A stretch of 64,000 bases of DNA, taken from positions 124,001 through 188,000 of the forward strand of contig CANOEC010000003.1 of assembly GCA_947564735.1 (NCBI GenBank). The letters run 5' to 3'. Shown in pieces: positions 51,170-59,503 of the stretch (positions are counted from its first letter, which is position 1; each line of letters starts with the position of its first letter). The notes beneath the pieces were generated by a model. The model ran no database searches and was not told the origin of the DNA. It saw only the letters and a list, made by a program, of their open reading frames with translations. Position numbers and translations under genes: made by a program. Source of the DNA: an uncultured Lachnospiraceae bacterium (lineage in GTDB: Bacteria; Bacillota; Clostridia; Lachnospirales; Lachnospiraceae).

Positions 51170-51314
51170 AGCACTCCTCCTTGTCGGGCATCTGCTGTAC
51201 AAAGCGTAGTTTCTTTTGACGCCCCGATTCTACAAATCTATTTTAACAGATGCATCTTACAGCATTGTGACAAGGAGAAGAAAAAGATGTGACAATTTTG
51301 TCATACAAAGCAGC

Positions 51315-52253
51315 CTAATTCTCATTCAGCAGAAACAGCGAGAAACTGCTCCCATATCCAGCCTTGGAGGACACCGTGATATAACCTTTCTCACACTGCA
51401 AAATAAGCTGCGCCAGATACAGTCCAAGTCCGCTGCCTTCCTGCTGCTCCACATCCCTGCCACGGTAAAAGCGCTTGAAAATCAAATGATACTCGCTCTC
51501 CGGAATACCGATTCCTTCATCCGTAATCGTAATCTTTGTATAGAAATCCAATCTGGTCAGGGTAATCCGTACCGCACTGTTCGCCGGGGAGTATTTCACC
51601 GCATTTTCCAGAATATTCGCCATCGCCTCCGCCGTCCATTTCGGATTATGGTAAAGATTAAAATCCTTAAATTCTTCTACTATCAGCTCAATGTTCTTTG
51701 CTGATACCTGCGCATAAACCGCGTTTACGGCTCTCGCAATCGTCTCCTTAATTCCGTTATTTCCAGCATCAAAGCGTATCATGCCGTTTTCCAGTCTGGA
51801 AGCTTTCAGAAGGTCAGCCATCAGCCATTGCAGTTTGTCCGCCTGCTTTTTTGCATGGTTTAAAAATTCATGGCGTCGCTCCTCCTCAAGCAGATCATCC
51901 TGCAGAATCTCCATGTCCATCACGATATTTGCAAGCGGCGTCTTAAACTGATGCGCTAAGTCTGATATCAGCTCCATCACCTGTTCTTTGTCCTCTACTG
52001 CCTGAAGCTCTTTATAACGTGTGCTATTTAATATGTGCAACAACTGGCTCACAATCCGGGATTCCCGCGTCTCAACGATATCCGCATCCTGCGGCATATT
52101 CTGTGCCCCATTACCATCCATCCCCCAGAAATTCTCCAAAATCCGATCCATCTTCCTCCACTGCACCATAAAATACGCTGTGCCCGCGATGAGCGCAGCA
52201 AGACACAGCGTAAGACAGACCGCCAGTATCAGGATTACGGTTTGCTGCGTCAT
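51315..52253 (-). CDS. Sensor histidine kinase with one membrane helix
   Basis: A 312-aa sensor kinase. The only membrane segment is VILILAVCLTLCLAALIAGTAYFMV at the N-terminus (cited in part), with no large extracellular domain. The HisKA box is ISDLAHQFKTPLANIVMDME with its phospho-accepting His, and the ATPase boxes are NILENAVKYSP, DEGIGIPESE and GSGLGLYLAQ. Such intramembrane kinases often sense through an ABC transporter, and the MacB-type pair lies just downstream. The start at 52253 overlaps the response regulator stop (ATGA). Confidence 0.92.
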   Translation of the reverse strand: MTQQTVILILAVCLTLCLAALIAGTAYFMVQWRKMDRILENFWGMDGNGAQNMPQDADIVETRESRIVSQLLHILNSTRYKELQAVEDKEQVMELISDLAHQFKTPLANIVMDMEILQDDLLEEERRHEFLNHAKKQADKLQWLMADLLKASRLENGMIRFDAGNNGIKETIARAVNAVYAQVSAKNIELIVEEFKDFNLYHNPKWTAEAMANILENAVKYSPANSAVRITLTRLDFYTKITITDEGIGIPESEYHLIFKRFYRGRDVEQQEGSGLGLYLAQLILQCEKGYITVSSKAGYGSSFSLFLLNEN

Positions 52254-52999
52254 ACGCCCTCCTCCGTTCCAAGACGTTTCACAGCAGAATGCGCCCCACC
52301 GTCTTCCCACAGATATCCGATTCCCTGAATGGTGCGGATATAGTTCCCGCCCAGCTTCTTTCTAAGACGGCTGATATTGACAGAGAGCGTATTTTCCTCG
52401 ACAAAATTTCCATCCGAATCCCATACCCGGCGCAGAATCTGCTCTTTTAATAACGCTTGGTTTTTATTCTCCAGAAAATACTGCAGCAGCCGGAACTCCG
52501 TTATGCTCAAATCCAGTTCCCGTCCGCCCAGTAAGGCGCGAAAGGTCTTGCAATCCAAGACCACATCCCCCGACATGAGCACATGACCCATATCCCCTCC
52601 GGAATTTTCCATACTTCCATCCGTTTTTACTCTTTTCCGGCTAAGGATATTCTGCAGACGGATTTTTAAGACCGCAACAGAGAAAGGCTTCACCATATAA
52701 TCATCTGCGCCGTTCGACAGCCCCATAATTTCATCCGTTTCCAGATCCCGCGCAGTCAGCATCAGAATTGCCGTCTCTTCCGATAACCGCCGTATCCTTT
52801 TACAAAAATCCAGACAGTCTCCGTCGGGCAGATTCAAATCCAATATCACAGCAGCCGGATTTTCTCTCTGATACAGCGTCTCCGCCTCCCGCAAAGAGCG
52901 AGCGCATACGACCGCATACTCTTCCTGCTCCAATGCAAAAGAAATACCACGGTTTAACCCCTCATCGTCCTCTACAATCAATATTTTCTCCGTTGTCAT
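52250..52999 (-). CDS. OmpR-family response regulator
   Basis: A 249-aa response regulator, partner of the kinase it overlaps by 4 bp. Receiver: ILIVEDDEG, phospho-acceptor Asp in AVILDLNLPDGD, MLTARD and DYMVKPFSV. DNA-binding winged helix: LDLSITEFRLLQYFLEN, VEENTLSVNISRLRKKLG, TIQGIGYLW. It is likely to control the ABC pair downstream. A long hairpin (53020-53061) lies directly upstream of its ribosome site. The start at 52999 is chosen for GGAGAATGG; an ATG-like start 15 bp upstream is possible. Confidence 0.94.
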   Translation of the reverse strand: MTTEKILIVEDDEGLNRGISFALEQEEYAVVCARSLREAETLYQRENPAAVILDLNLPDGDCLDFCKRIRRLSEETAILMLTARDLETDEIMGLSNGADDYMVKPFSVAVLKIRLQNILSRKRVKTDGSMENSGGDMGHVLMSGDVVLDCKTFRALLGGRELDLSITEFRLLQYFLENKNQALLKEQILRRVWDSDGNFVEENTLSVNISRLRKKLGGNYIRTIQGIGYLWEDGGAHSAVKRLGTEEGV

Positions 53000-53019
53000 G
53001 TTTCCATTCTCCACGCCTT

Positions 53020-53061
53020 ACGCTGTTTCCGGAAAAGCTTCATGCTTTCCAGAAACAGCGT
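53020..53061 (-). promoter_or_regulatory. Hairpin between the GH112 gene and the response regulator
   Basis: A 42-nt hairpin: ACGCTGTTTC with GAAACAGCGT outside, and GGAAAGC with GCTTTTCC inside. It lacks a T-run, so it is a weak terminator for the phosphorylase gene or a leader structure for the regulator mRNA. Confidence 0.6.
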
Positions 53062-53077
53062 AGCATATGTTATTTTA

Positions 53078-55282
53078 TTAAATTTCCACCCAGCGCATCT
53101 CCATCGGCTCTAAATCAAGCGTCTCCTGCAGCTTGCCGTACACGTAAAGCTGCGTCCGTTTCGGCTCCTTGGAATTATTGATGACGGCAATTCTGCCACT
53201 CTTTTCAAAAACGGCAAGCTCCGTCTCCACGTTGGTGACATAGTACTTCTTCATCTCCTCTTCCTTGTGCGCCGCAAAGTAAATTGCCCGAAGAAGAATC
53301 CTGCAGTTTTGCGGGGAATACGGGAGTCCCGTAAAGTAAACACTCCTGCCCTTACCATATTCATTGACCACGAGACGGCTGTATTTCCCGTCCATATCAA
53401 GTATCTGATAATTCTCGCCCTGCGCATAGATACGGCTCTTACCCTCTCCGAAATCAATCGCTCCCTCGATATCCTCCAGAATAAAGTGTCTTCCTTTCGA
53501 CTCATCATACAATTCATTATACTTATCCGTACTCATGGAAAAACCTAGTTCCCTGTCAACTCCCAGCACATCGCTTAACTGAAAATACCGGCCCTGATAC
53601 TGACATGCGCTTGGCTCGCCCACACCGATGAAGCCGCCGCCCTCATCCACAAATCGACGGATTGCGCACACCACCCTTTCATCCTTCCAGTTTTCGGCGC
53701 CGCTCCACGAGGTATAAGCGTCTCCCGCATTTATGATTACCTTGATTGCCGGATCGATTCCATTCCGCACCTCATCAAAGGTAATAAATTCTACATCAAC
53801 CGGCATTCCGCTTAAGCATTCAATCACACCCACATAAGAGTATATCTCACGATACCATAGTGCATGGTGCACCTGATTCGCCATCCATCTTCTTAAATTC
53901 CCCCAGCAGTTTAAGATTGCAACCTTAAAAGGCGCCGTATAGGCTTTCGTCCCCTGCATATTCTCGTGAATCTGCCGAAACTCATTTACCACCTTCTGAA
54001 TCTGCTCCACAAAGCCCTGCCACTCGCTTGCAAGCTTTAAATAACCCCCGTATCCAATCCGGTCAAGGGGTGAGCGCAGAATGGCACGTCTTGCTTTCAA
54101 CCAGTTGTCCTGTGCTTCCCCAATCGGGTCGCCGCCCTCGGTAAACACATCCGGAAAGAAATACGGAAGCAGTCTTCCCTCCGTGTACTTCACACCCTTG
54201 ATATCAGAAATCATGCGCAATGTAACACCATCACCCACAGAACCAACAACTGCATCCAAGCCGATATTCCCAAAATACTTGCCAAAAGGCTCTGTGCCAA
54301 TCCAGTGATCGCCAAGAAACATCATGGCTTCCTTGCCGTAACTGTGCACAATATCGACCATCTCCTTCGCAAGCTTGGAAACTTCTATCTGCTGGAACTC
54401 TATAAAATCTCTAAATTCCTTGGAAGGCACCCTGAAGATAGAGTTGTGATATCCCTGATCCACAATGTATTCCGGACGGAACGGATAGCCTGCCCATTTT
54501 TCAAACTGTTCGAGGATATATGGACTGACACTGGCGCTGTAGCCGAACCATTCCACGAACTTCTCCCTTTTTAAGTCGTCGAAGGTAAGGGTAAACTGAT
54601 GGAAAAATGTGGTGAAACGCACCACATCCACATCCGGATTCTCCTCGCACCACCGCCTTAGCTTGTCCTTCACATACGCCTGCGTCTTAGGCTGTCTGAC
54701 GTCATATGTGAGCTGGTGCGGCGCATCCTTCCAATCATTTGTAATAAAATTATACATATGTACCGGATCCCATATCAGAAACGCAAGGAAACTGACGGTA
54801 TACTGATGATATGGAATCGTCTCAATAACGACTTCCCCGGTCGCCGCATCGTATTCCCATTGACTCACAGGGACCACTTCCCCCGTCGTCCGGTCAACCA
54901 CCTCCCACCATCGTTTCGGATCGTCAATCGTATTCACCTTTAGCTGCTCCGTATGAAAACCTTTCATGAGTTCTATACGCAGACGCTCCCCCTTCGCCGT
55001 CAGCCGGTCACTGATTAAGTATTCCTGCTGTATCTCCTCCGGATTTTGCATCGCCCACTCATTATCTTTTCTCGTCGTATAATAAGTCGCATATATCTTA
55101 GCATCCTGACTTAGAAGCTCCGCCGGCATATTCGTACCGTCACAGTCTCTGAGGGCATCCGCCCCCAGTAGATTTTTGAGACGGATTGTCTCCTCAACCA
55201 TATCCACATCCGTCGGCAAAGTCAGCCTTCCAGTCCGTTCCGGATGATGGTTCTTAAGCTCTGCCGCTGTCTTATTCATCAT
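53078..55282 (-). CDS. gnpA: GH112 galacto-N-biose/lacto-N-biose phosphorylase
   Basis: A 734-aa GH112 enzyme, which splits beta-1,3-galactosyl-N-acetylhexosamines with phosphate to galactose-1-phosphate and HexNAc. It shows GRLTLPTDVDMVEETIRL, WWEVVDRTTGEVVPVSQWE, DVVRFTTFFHQFTLTFDDL (catalytic region precedes the barrel acid residues), RAILRSPLDRIGYGGYL and EGGGFIGVGEPSAC-like turn (DEGGGFIGVGEPSACQYQG). Length is normal. No signal peptide, so it acts on imported mucin or milk disaccharides. No N-acetylhexosamine kinase, epimerase or sugar ABC genes adjoin it. It precedes the two-component system on the same strand. AGGGGATTACG precedes the ATG pair. Confidence 0.95.
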   Translation of the reverse strand: MMNKTAAELKNHHPERTGRLTLPTDVDMVEETIRLKNLLGADALRDCDGTNMPAELLSQDAKIYATYYTTRKDNEWAMQNPEEIQQEYLISDRLTAKGERLRIELMKGFHTEQLKVNTIDDPKRWWEVVDRTTGEVVPVSQWEYDAATGEVVIETIPYHQYTVSFLAFLIWDPVHMYNFITNDWKDAPHQLTYDVRQPKTQAYVKDKLRRWCEENPDVDVVRFTTFFHQFTLTFDDLKREKFVEWFGYSASVSPYILEQFEKWAGYPFRPEYIVDQGYHNSIFRVPSKEFRDFIEFQQIEVSKLAKEMVDIVHSYGKEAMMFLGDHWIGTEPFGKYFGNIGLDAVVGSVGDGVTLRMISDIKGVKYTEGRLLPYFFPDVFTEGGDPIGEAQDNWLKARRAILRSPLDRIGYGGYLKLASEWQGFVEQIQKVVNEFRQIHENMQGTKAYTAPFKVAILNCWGNLRRWMANQVHHALWYREIYSYVGVIECLSGMPVDVEFITFDEVRNGIDPAIKVIINAGDAYTSWSGAENWKDERVVCAIRRFVDEGGGFIGVGEPSACQYQGRYFQLSDVLGVDRELGFSMSTDKYNELYDESKGRHFILEDIEGAIDFGEGKSRIYAQGENYQILDMDGKYSRLVVNEYGKGRSVYFTGLPYSPQNCRILLRAIYFAAHKEEEMKKYYVTNVETELAVFEKSGRIAVINNSKEPKRTQLYVYGKLQETLDLEPMEMRWVEI

Positions 55283-55454
55283 CGTAATCCCCTGCTCCTT
55301 TCTTCCTGCAAAAATTTCATTTTTCGCACCTTGTCCATCGCCGCCACTTCAAAACTTCTGCATATACTCGCATCCATGTTTTTATATTGTATACCATATT
55401 ATTTCTTTTTCCTATTATTTTGCATGATAACAATTGATATTTATTTAACTTCCG

Positions 55455-55943
55455 CTACGCCATACCGAGTAATTTCCCAATCCAGTAAAGCAATCCCAAT
55501 CCCCAGCTTGTCACGATGCCAAATAGAATGACCGGACCGGCAATCGTAAAAATCTTACAGCCGATACCGAATACCTGTCCTTCCTTCTGGTACTCGATTG
55601 CCGCAGACGCTACAGAATTGGCAAACCCCGTAATCGGTACGAGGGCGCCGCCGCCGCCCCATTCTACCAGCTTTGGATAGAGATTACATCCTGTGAGAAT
55701 CACGCTGGTCAGCACTAACAGCATGGAGCACCACGATGCCGCTGTCTCTTTATCCAGTCCCATCCGGTTCGTCGCATAATTTAGGATACATTGTCCCAGC
55801 AGACATATAATACCACCTGTTATAAATGCCTTAATCATTTGAACGGGCAGGCTGTGCTTTGGCGTCACCTGCTCAACATGTTTCCTGTAATCCTGTTCCT
55901 TTTTTTCCTGCATTGTCTGTGGTTTCTGTTGACTCTGTGCCAT
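55455..55943 (-). CDS. spoVAC: Stage V sporulation protein AC
   Basis: A 162-aa membrane protein of the SpoVAC family, part of the dipicolinic acid channel; Bacillus SpoVAC is mechanosensitive. A basic cytoplasmic N-terminus (QEKKEQDYRKHVEQVTPKH) is followed by ALLAFITGGIICLLGQ-type helix (AFITGGIICLLGQCILNY), GALVPITGFANSVASAAIEY and a final VILFGIVTSWGLGLLYW. The start at 55943 follows GGAAAGGAAG. The frame continues further upstream, overlapping spoVAB, but without sense. It ends the spoVAA-VAB-VAC cluster. A 15-bp direct repeat (AAAAGCCGTCTATCA) occurs twice upstream at about 55982-56011. Confidence 0.95.
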   Translation of the reverse strand: MAQSQQKPQTMQEKKEQDYRKHVEQVTPKHSLPVQMIKAFITGGIICLLGQCILNYATNRMGLDKETAASWCSMLLVLTSVILTGCNLYPKLVEWGGGGALVPITGFANSVASAAIEYQKEGQVFGIGCKIFTIAGPVILFGIVTSWGLGLLYWIGKLLGMA

Positions 55944-56074
55944 ATTCTTTCTTCCTTTCCACTTTCCATTTTTTACTTTCCAAAAGCCGTCTATCAAAAA
56001 GCCGTCTATCATACAAAATTTTTGAACAAAAAAGCCCGTAACAGCCCAGCCATCCATGTCCATTGAAGCATTCA

Positions 56075-56572
56075 TCAGCCACCATATAAAAACACCTGTT
56101 GCGTAAAATAAATCAGGCTGCCGAGCAGTTTTCCAAGCGCAACCGCCAGAATCGCGATTCCTAGTCCGTGCCGGAATCCGATTCTTCTTGCAAAAACCGG
56201 TATCGTATTCAGCATTTCCGCAATCGCAAGCGCAAGGCATCCTACAAAAATTCCTGCAAAAACACCAAAGATAAGCAAAAACAATGTCCCTGTCAGATTC
56301 CACACGCCCTCCGTCGCGCCCTCTCCAAACAGCTGGTGTTTCTTCACAAATTCACCTACCATGCCCCAATCGCCAAAAATACTAAAGAATCCTCCAAAGA
56401 GCGTGCCGAACACTACCATCTCTTCCAACACAAATATTTTACGCGCCACATGCATCTTACCGGCAAACCGGGGAATTAATCCCACCGAAATCAATACCGT
56501 AAAGACCCCCGCAGACACGATCAGTCCGCTGCTGACTCCGATGATTCCCAGAAGCATCTGTTTTAACAGCAT
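56075..56572 (-). CDS. spoVAB: Stage V sporulation protein AB
   Basis: A 165-aa integral membrane protein with five hydrophobic segments that matches SpoVAB: SSGLIVSAGVFTVLISVGLIPR, VVFGTLFGGFFSIF, FLLIFGVFAGIFVGCLALAI (cited in part) and AEMLNTIPVFARRIGFR. Bacillus SpoVAB is about 140 residues; the loop after residue 70 is longer here (GEFVKKHQLFGEGATEGV). Predicted in the forespore membrane with SpoVAC. Transcribed from spoVAA, which lies 67 bp upstream. Confidence 0.92.
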   Translation of the reverse strand: MLLKQMLLGIIGVSSGLIVSAGVFTVLISVGLIPRFAGKMHVARKIFVLEEMVVFGTLFGGFFSIFGDWGMVGEFVKKHQLFGEGATEGVWNLTGTLFLLIFGVFAGIFVGCLALAIAEMLNTIPVFARRIGFRHGLGIAILAVALGKLLGSLIYFTQQVFLYGG

Positions 56573-56639
56573 ATGCTATCCCCCTTTCCGGATACTGTCC
56601 ACCTCACGGATTTTCCGCCATTTGATACCGTAGTCTTCT

Positions 56640-57275
56640 TCATTGTACATCCATCGTCTTTCCTTCTCTGTCCGCCGTCTCTATCAGCGCCTTATTGACG
56701 TCCGTTTCATATACCCGCATCTCCACCTCGATTGGCGTCGGGTCCTTCGTAATCCTTCTGCCGCCGATGTGGTTAAAGAAAACGATAATGCCTATGGCAA
56801 GTCCAATCGAATAGGCTAGCTCCAAAATGCCGTAGCCGTCGCCCGGCTGTCCCATAACCATCTCGTAAATCTTGGAAAATACATCATTGATCCCGATGTC
56901 ATTATGAAAAGCCATAATGGTAAAAGCCGTACCAAAAAAGCTGACCATTGCCACAAATATCAGTTTTATCATCTGCAGCGGTCCCTTGTGCTTATTGACA
57001 TTAATATATTCCACCATAACGGCGGATTCCCCGATACTTTCAACACTCACCCCCGGACAGACCTTGTCAATCTCTTCAATCACCTTCAACAGACTGATAA
57101 CCTGTCTTTTCGGTTCACCCTTTTTGAAGCAGTGCAATTTGACCGCCTTGACCTTTGCCAGTATATGAGCATCCCTGCAGGTCAGCTTCCCGATATCTTT
57201 CACATAGACGTCTTCCGACTGCAATTCTACATTCTGCTGCGCATTGATATAAATTGTAGCGCTATTAGTTGACAT
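56640..57275 (-). CDS. spoVAA: Stage V sporulation protein AA
   Basis: A 211-aa protein of the SpoVAA family. The N-terminal half is a soluble domain (ATIYINAQQNVELQSEDVYV, VCPGVSVESIGESAVMVEY); two membrane helices follow (MIKLIFVAMVSFFGTAFTIM and LELAYSIGLAIGIIVFF). The C-terminal cytoplasmic tail is acidic. The start at 57275 follows AGAGGAG; the 24 upstream residues have no ribosome site. A sigma-G-like promoter lies at 57358-57387, so the gene starts the spoVAA-VAB-VAC transcript. Confidence 0.92.
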   Translation of the reverse strand: MSTNSATIYINAQQNVELQSEDVYVKDIGKLTCRDAHILAKVKAVKLHCFKKGEPKRQVISLLKVIEEIDKVCPGVSVESIGESAVMVEYINVNKHKGPLQMIKLIFVAMVSFFGTAFTIMAFHNDIGINDVFSKIYEMVMGQPGDGYGILELAYSIGLAIGIIVFFNHIGGRRITKDPTPIEVEMRVYETDVNKALIETADREGKTMDVQ

Positions 57276-57357
57276 AACTATACTCCTCTGCTTCCTTATC
57301 TGCTTATCTGGCAATTTCCGTTTTATATTCCTTACCATATCATCCACTTTTCCATGT

Positions 57358-57387
57358 TAGTATCTTGGATTGTGCCGTTTTTTATTC
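57358..57387 (-). promoter_or_regulatory. Sigma-G-like promoter of spoVAA-VAB-VAC
   Basis: On the minus strand GAATA and GATACTA are separated by 18 bp, one base from the sigma-G pattern (GHATR-N18-CATWHTA). It lies about 85 bp before spoVAA. Confidence 0.55.
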
Positions 57388-57431
57388 ATATAAGAAAATC
57401 TGCTTCGCAGATTATCTTGATTTCCTATCAT

Positions 57432-57744
57432 GATGATGTTGGGGTCAAAAGGTGCTCTGGCGATTTTATATCGGCAGATTGCACAAAATATTCGCGAAGC
57501 TGTCCTGTGTAGTCATATGAGATTTTCTTATATGTTCCGTACAATATTCAGAAATTTCGGGACACGGATGTCCCGAAAAGCCCGTCATGAGCCCGGATGG
57601 AGAATAGAGGGCGGTTTCGTCCGCGTCCAAAACCTTTCATGGAATATTTAGAAAATCCATATGACGAAACCCAACACAAGGGAATATTTTGTGCAATCTG
57701 CCATCTTACATTTACCAAAAGCACCTTTTGACCCCAACATCATC
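57432..57744. repeat. 313-bp inverted-repeat element, MITE-like
   Basis: The ends are perfect 25-bp inverted repeats (57432-57456 and 57720-57744, beginning GATGATGTTGGGG). Inside them are perfect 21-bp inverted repeats (57473-57493 and 57682-57702, beginning GGCAGATTGCAC). The centre has a 9-bp hairpin (TTCGGGACA / TGTCCCGAA, 57556-57577) and GGTTTCGTC / GACGAAACC arms (57613-57671). Partial copies occur at 24877-24920 and 33753-33833. It holds no convincing gene. It is either a nonautonomous mobile element or a large structured RNA. Confidence 0.85.
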
Positions 57745-57810
57745 CTATCATAAAAAAATCATCCGCACGAATCCTTTGCTGCTTTCGGATTCATACGAAC
57801 GATTCTATAA

Positions 57811-58584
57811 TCAAACTTTTTCTCTTAGCTGCAATAAAATACGCTTCTCCATACGGCTGACCTGCACCTGACTGATTCCCATATGCTTCGCCACCTCAAC
57901 CTGCGTCTTATCTTGAAAATATCGCATATGAATCAATTCACGTTCTTTCTCCTCAAGTTGACCTAAGAGTTGTTCAAGCAGCATATGATTTAATATTTTT
58001 TCTTTCTCCACATCTTCGCAGTCGCTGCTCATGCCCGTTACCGTCTTGCCAACGCCAAAACTGCCCTGACCGTTTCCTCTTACTACCTGATCTACCAGAT
58101 ATATCTCATTTCCATCGGATTGATAAACCGACTTGTAAATTGATTCCACCTCCACGTTTGCGTCAAGCGCCATCACAATGTCCTCGACAGACAGCCCCGT
58201 CGCCCCGGATAGTTCCTGCAGAGTCGCTTCCCTGCCATACTCCTGTGACAGATGTTCCGCCGCCTGTTTTATTTTCCAGCCGTTTTCCTTAAGCGTCCGG
58301 CTGACCTTGACCATGCCGTCATCCCGCAAGAATCGTTTGATTTCTCCCTGAATCATAGGAACCGCATAGGTAGAAAAGCGTACTTCATAGCTGAGGTCAA
58401 ATTTGTCAATCGCTTTCATCAATCCGATACATCCGATTTGGAATAAATCCTCCATATCATACCCACGCCCTACGAAACGCTTTACGATATGCCTAACCAG
58501 TCCCAGATTTTCCTCTATCAGTTTCTCTCTTGCCTCTTTATCTCCTGCCTGTGAACGTTCGATTAATACGGCAGTCTCTTCCAT
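57811..58584 (-). CDS. sigF: RNA polymerase sporulation sigma factor SigF
   Basis: A 257-aa sigma-70 family protein of the sporulation group. Region 2 is NLGLVRHIVKRFVGRGYDMEDLFQIG and FDLSYEVRFSTYAVPMIQGEI (cited in part), region 3 SRTLKENGWKIKQAAEHL, region 4 DKTQVEVAKHMGISQVQVSRMEKRIL. SigF starts the forespore programme after polar division. The preceding spoIIAB (anti-sigma) and spoIIAA genes leave no doubt that this is sigF, not sigG. The gene begins 3 bp after spoIIAB. Confidence 0.96.
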   Translation of the reverse strand: MEETAVLIERSQAGDKEAREKLIEENLGLVRHIVKRFVGRGYDMEDLFQIGCIGLMKAIDKFDLSYEVRFSTYAVPMIQGEIKRFLRDDGMVKVSRTLKENGWKIKQAAEHLSQEYGREATLQELSGATGLSVEDIVMALDANVEVESIYKSVYQSDGNEIYLVDQVVRGNGQGSFGVGKTVTGMSSDCEDVEKEKILNHMLLEQLLGQLEEKERELIHMRYFQDKTQVEVAKHMGISQVQVSRMEKRILLQLREKV

Positions 58585-58587
58585 CGG

Positions 58588-59076
58588 CTATTCCTCGCTG
58601 TCTATCCATGAACTGGTTCCGATTTTCTTATACATCTTCACGCTTGTCCCAATATCCGGCTCCGACTGCACTTCCAGATTATCCATAAAGGCTTCCATAA
58701 AGGCAAACCCCATGCCGGAACGTTCCAGCTCCGGTCTTGAAGTATAAAGCGGCTCCATTGCCATTCTGATATCGTCTATTCCGATTCCTCTGTCCGCAAC
58801 TTCCACTTCCAGAACATCTCCCTGCAGACGGCATTTCATATATACCCTGTCATCCAGACGGCTCCTGTTCTCATATCCGTGTATGATTGCATTGGTCACC
58901 GCCTCTGAAACGGCGGTCTTTACATCCGACAGTTCTTCCAAAGTGGGATTTAACGGCGCAATGAAAGCTGCAATTGCCATTCTTGCAAAAGACTCATTAT
59001 CCGATATTGCTGCAAATTCAATCCGCATTTCATTTGTAATCCGTTCCGTATCTTTCTTTTCAATAATCTCTATCAT
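58588..59076 (-). CDS. spoIIAB: Anti-sigma F factor SpoIIAB
   Basis: About 162 residues of the GHKL kinase fold. It binds and inhibits SigF and phosphorylates SpoIIAA. Motifs are MRIEFAAISDNESFARMAIAAF, LEELSDVKTAVSEAVTNAIIHGY (N-box), VEVADRGIGI (G1) and ERSGMGFAFMEAFMD (G2). The start at 59076 is preferred for GGAGG five bases upstream; an ATG at 59088 is possible. It lies between spoIIAA and sigF with gaps of 3-15 bp. Confidence 0.96.
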   Translation of the reverse strand: MIEIIEKKDTERITNEMRIEFAAISDNESFARMAIAAFIAPLNPTLEELSDVKTAVSEAVTNAIIHGYENRSRLDDRVYMKCRLQGDVLEVEVADRGIGIDDIRMAMEPLYTSRPELERSGMGFAFMEAFMDNLEVQSEPDIGTSVKMYKKIGTSSWIDSEE

Positions 59077-59090
59077 CATATCCTCCATTC

Positions 59091-59399
59091 CTATGCCTTC
59101 ACTATTTCCACAATATTCTGCAGCCCGGACATCAGCAGAATCCTGCGAATCCGGTTATCCGCATTGATTGCATACACCTTGCCCCCGAAACATGAAATCT
59201 TCTTATATCTGCCCAGTATAATCCCAATGCCGGAACTGTCCATAAAGGTTGTCCTCTCAAAATCAAATACCACGTTTCCAACCTTTTTTGATAAAATATA
59301 ACGGTCCGCTTTTGCACTTATGTCAACCGATTTGTGATGGTCTATTTCATCCGGCAGCCTTATCATCAGATAATTGTCAATCACTTTAAAGTCTTCCAC
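59091..59399 (-). CDS. spoIIAA: Anti-sigma F factor antagonist SpoIIAA
   Basis: A 102-aa STAS-domain protein that, when unphosphorylated, frees SigF from SpoIIAB. The phospho-accepting Ser is in FERTTFMDSSGIGIILGRY. IRLPDEIDHHKS and GLQNIVEI are also typical. The longer frame adds 19 odd Cys-rich residues; the GTG at 59397-59399 with GGAAAGGAG upstream gives the normal length. First gene of the spoIIA operon. The sigma-H promoter expected in Bacillus is not clear here. Confidence 0.95.
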   Translation of the reverse strand: MEDFKVIDNYLMIRLPDEIDHHKSVDISAKADRYILSKKVGNVVFDFERTTFMDSSGIGIILGRYKKISCFGGKVYAINADNRIRRILLMSGLQNIVEIVKA

Positions 59400-59442
59400 G
59401 TTATGTAAACTCCTTTCCGTTTGGCAAAATTTCCTATCACAG

Positions 59443-59470
59443 AAAGGACATGGCAAATGCCATGTCCTTT
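59443..59470. terminator. Terminator between the TPR gene and spoIIAA
   Basis: A perfect 12-bp stem (AAAGGACATGGC / GCCATGTCCTTT) with a 4-nt loop, 34 bp after the TPR gene stop. The T-run is weak on both strands. Confidence 0.75.
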
Positions 59471-59503
59471 GTCTTTCGTGTCTTTATCTGATTTTATCAA
59501 CGC

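Noticed and set aside
57430-57651. Plus-strand 73-codon frame in the inverted-repeat element
   Set aside because: It starts within the repeat arm, crosses hairpins and has no family resemblance; the element is better explained as noncoding.
59400-59442. Sigma-H promoter for spoIIAA
   Set aside because: An AGGAAAT box is present, but no GAAT -10 follows at the right distance before the ribosome site.
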